This document shows, one piece after another, positions 5,143 to 5,711 of a stretch of 5,711 bases of DNA (its first letter is position 1; every line of letters begins with the position of its first letter). Location of the stretch: positions 1 through 5,711 of the forward strand of contig DKEX01000080.1 of NCBI GenBank assembly GCA_002452295.1, in the 5' to 3' direction. The notes under the pieces are model-generated. The model was not told the origin of the DNA, ran no database searches, and saw only the letters and a program-made list of their open reading frames with translations. The translations under genes were made by a program, and so were the position numbers. The stretch comes from Firmicutes bacterium UBA6811 (lineage in GTDB: Bacteria > Bacillota > SHA-98 > UBA4971).

Positions 5143-5711
5143 TCAAGCCTCGGCAGTACCCTCCAGGCAGTCTAGGATCTCTGACGCAGAGAGCACCCTC
5201 GCAAATCCTTTCCGCAGTACTTGAAGTTCGGCCTCCTGCAACCGGGGATCGTCTGTAGCAGTCACGTCGCTACCGAAAACGACATAGAACCCACGCTCGT
5301 AACCTTGGCGCGCCGTCATCCCGCAACAGAAGTTGGTTAATGTGCCAGAGATGATAACGGTGTTTCGCTCCATGTTTCGTAGAATCGTTTCAAGGGGGGT
5401 ATCGAAGAACGCGCCATATGACGGCTTATGGACAACAATGTCGTCAGCACATGGCGCCAACTCATGCCAGATTCGTCCCTCACGGAACCATGCTGGATTG
5501 CTTGGAATGCCTTCATATCTGTTCGGCATAGTCTTGCCACTCTTCGGCCGATCCAGGAAGTTATGCGTCCGAGAGAAAACTGTATATATGACGGGGATTT
5601 GGAGACGTCGGCATCCCTCGATTAGGGACCTGATTTTCGGTACTTGTCGGGTGGCCTCGGGCACCCAAAACGGACTCCATCCAGGACGAACAAACTCGTC
5701 CTGCATGTCGA
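5143..5711 (-). CDS. Isochorismatase-family cysteine hydrolase (partial, 5' end beyond right edge)
   Basis: The reverse strand reads D-M-Q-D-E-F at the very edge, the conserved DMQ motif whose Asp (codon 5707-5709) is the first member of the catalytic triad; the gene therefore starts outside the window and the ATG at 5706 is internal. Counting from that Met, the catalytic Lys is K94 in VVHKPSYGAFFDT, and the nucleophile is C127 in GTLTNFCCGMTAR (121-133), preceded by the usual Gly-Thr-x-Thr-Asn turn. The C-terminal fold elements VVFGSDVTATDD (142-153) and FARVLSASEIL (168-178) also fit. About 187 residues plus a short missing N terminus match the normal 180-220. Members hydrolyse isochorismate, nicotinamide, ureidoacrylate, N-carbamoylsarcosine and similar substrates; the precise one cannot be decided here. 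All three catalytic residues are present, so it appears intact. Base composition is lower in GC than in the left-hand genes. Confidence 0.88.
   Translation of the reverse strand, partial: DMQDEFVRPGWSPFWVPEATRQVPKIRSLIEGCRRLQIPVIYTVFSRTHNFLDRPKSGKTMPNRYEGIPSNPAWFREGRIWHELAPCADDIVVHKPSYGAFFDTPLETILRNMERNTVIISGTLTNFCCGMTARQGYERGFYVVFGSDVTATDDPRLQEAELQVLRKGFARVLSASEILDCLEGTAEA

Noticed and set aside
5004..5258. Plus-strand open frames opposite the 3' end of the hydrolase
   Set aside because: No recognisable motif or ribosome binding site; they overlap a well-supported gene on the minus strand.

Overview
The window is GC-rich for most of its length, with strong purine-rich (AGGAGG-type) ribosome binding sites, frequent GTG/TTG starts and tightly packed minus-strand genes. 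A BcrA-type ABC exporter, a SatD-family gene and thiD/thiM sequences would suit a high-GC Bacillota-like bacterium. That assignment is an inference from gene content only.

Left part (1-3033, minus strand). A SatD-family gene runs off the left edge. It is followed by about 320 bp without a gene that carries a cluster of inverted repeats. Next comes a two-gene ABC-2 exporter operon, read right to left: an ATPase with all main nucleotide-binding motifs, then an overlapping (translationally coupled) membrane permease. The two should assemble as an efflux or self-immunity type transporter. The ATPase gene contains a 216-bp array of 24 degenerate 9-bp units that inserts a Gly/Val/Asp tripeptide-repeat linker into its C-terminal region. 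The permease has a shorter Ala/Gln 9-bp repeat near its C terminus. Upstream of the operon (about 3061-3285) lies a second degenerate array with a 15-bp period, in DNA that is probably not translated.

Middle part (3476-4624, plus strand). This is the remnant of a thiamine salvage cluster. The C-terminal half of ThiD (HMP-P kinase) is fused in frame to a piece that resembles a Yip1-type membrane protein and lacks the N-terminal half of ThiD. It is followed by the start of thiM (hydroxyethylthiazole kinase), which is frameshifted at a run of six C and loses homology after the DPVG motif. Neither gene looks functional as written. The thiM start has an exact 11-bp tandem duplication of its Shine-Dalgarno plus ATG.

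Right part (4602-5711, minus strand). Short fragments of a ZIP-family metal transporter and of an IS5/IS1182-like transposase lie head to tail. About 190 bp with no recognisable gene follow, and then an isochorismatase-family hydrolase that runs off the right edge. Base composition in the hydrolase is clearly lower in GC than in the ABC operon (hand counts 29/60 against 45/60 in sample stretches), which suggests transfer or a different genomic origin.

The striking theme is twofold: a patchwork of truncated genes joined without intact boundaries between about 3476 and 4946, and repeated expansion of 9- and 15-bp units in and around the ABC operon. I see no complete new multi-gene system. The patchwork could be real genome decay near a mobile element, or an assembly chimera.
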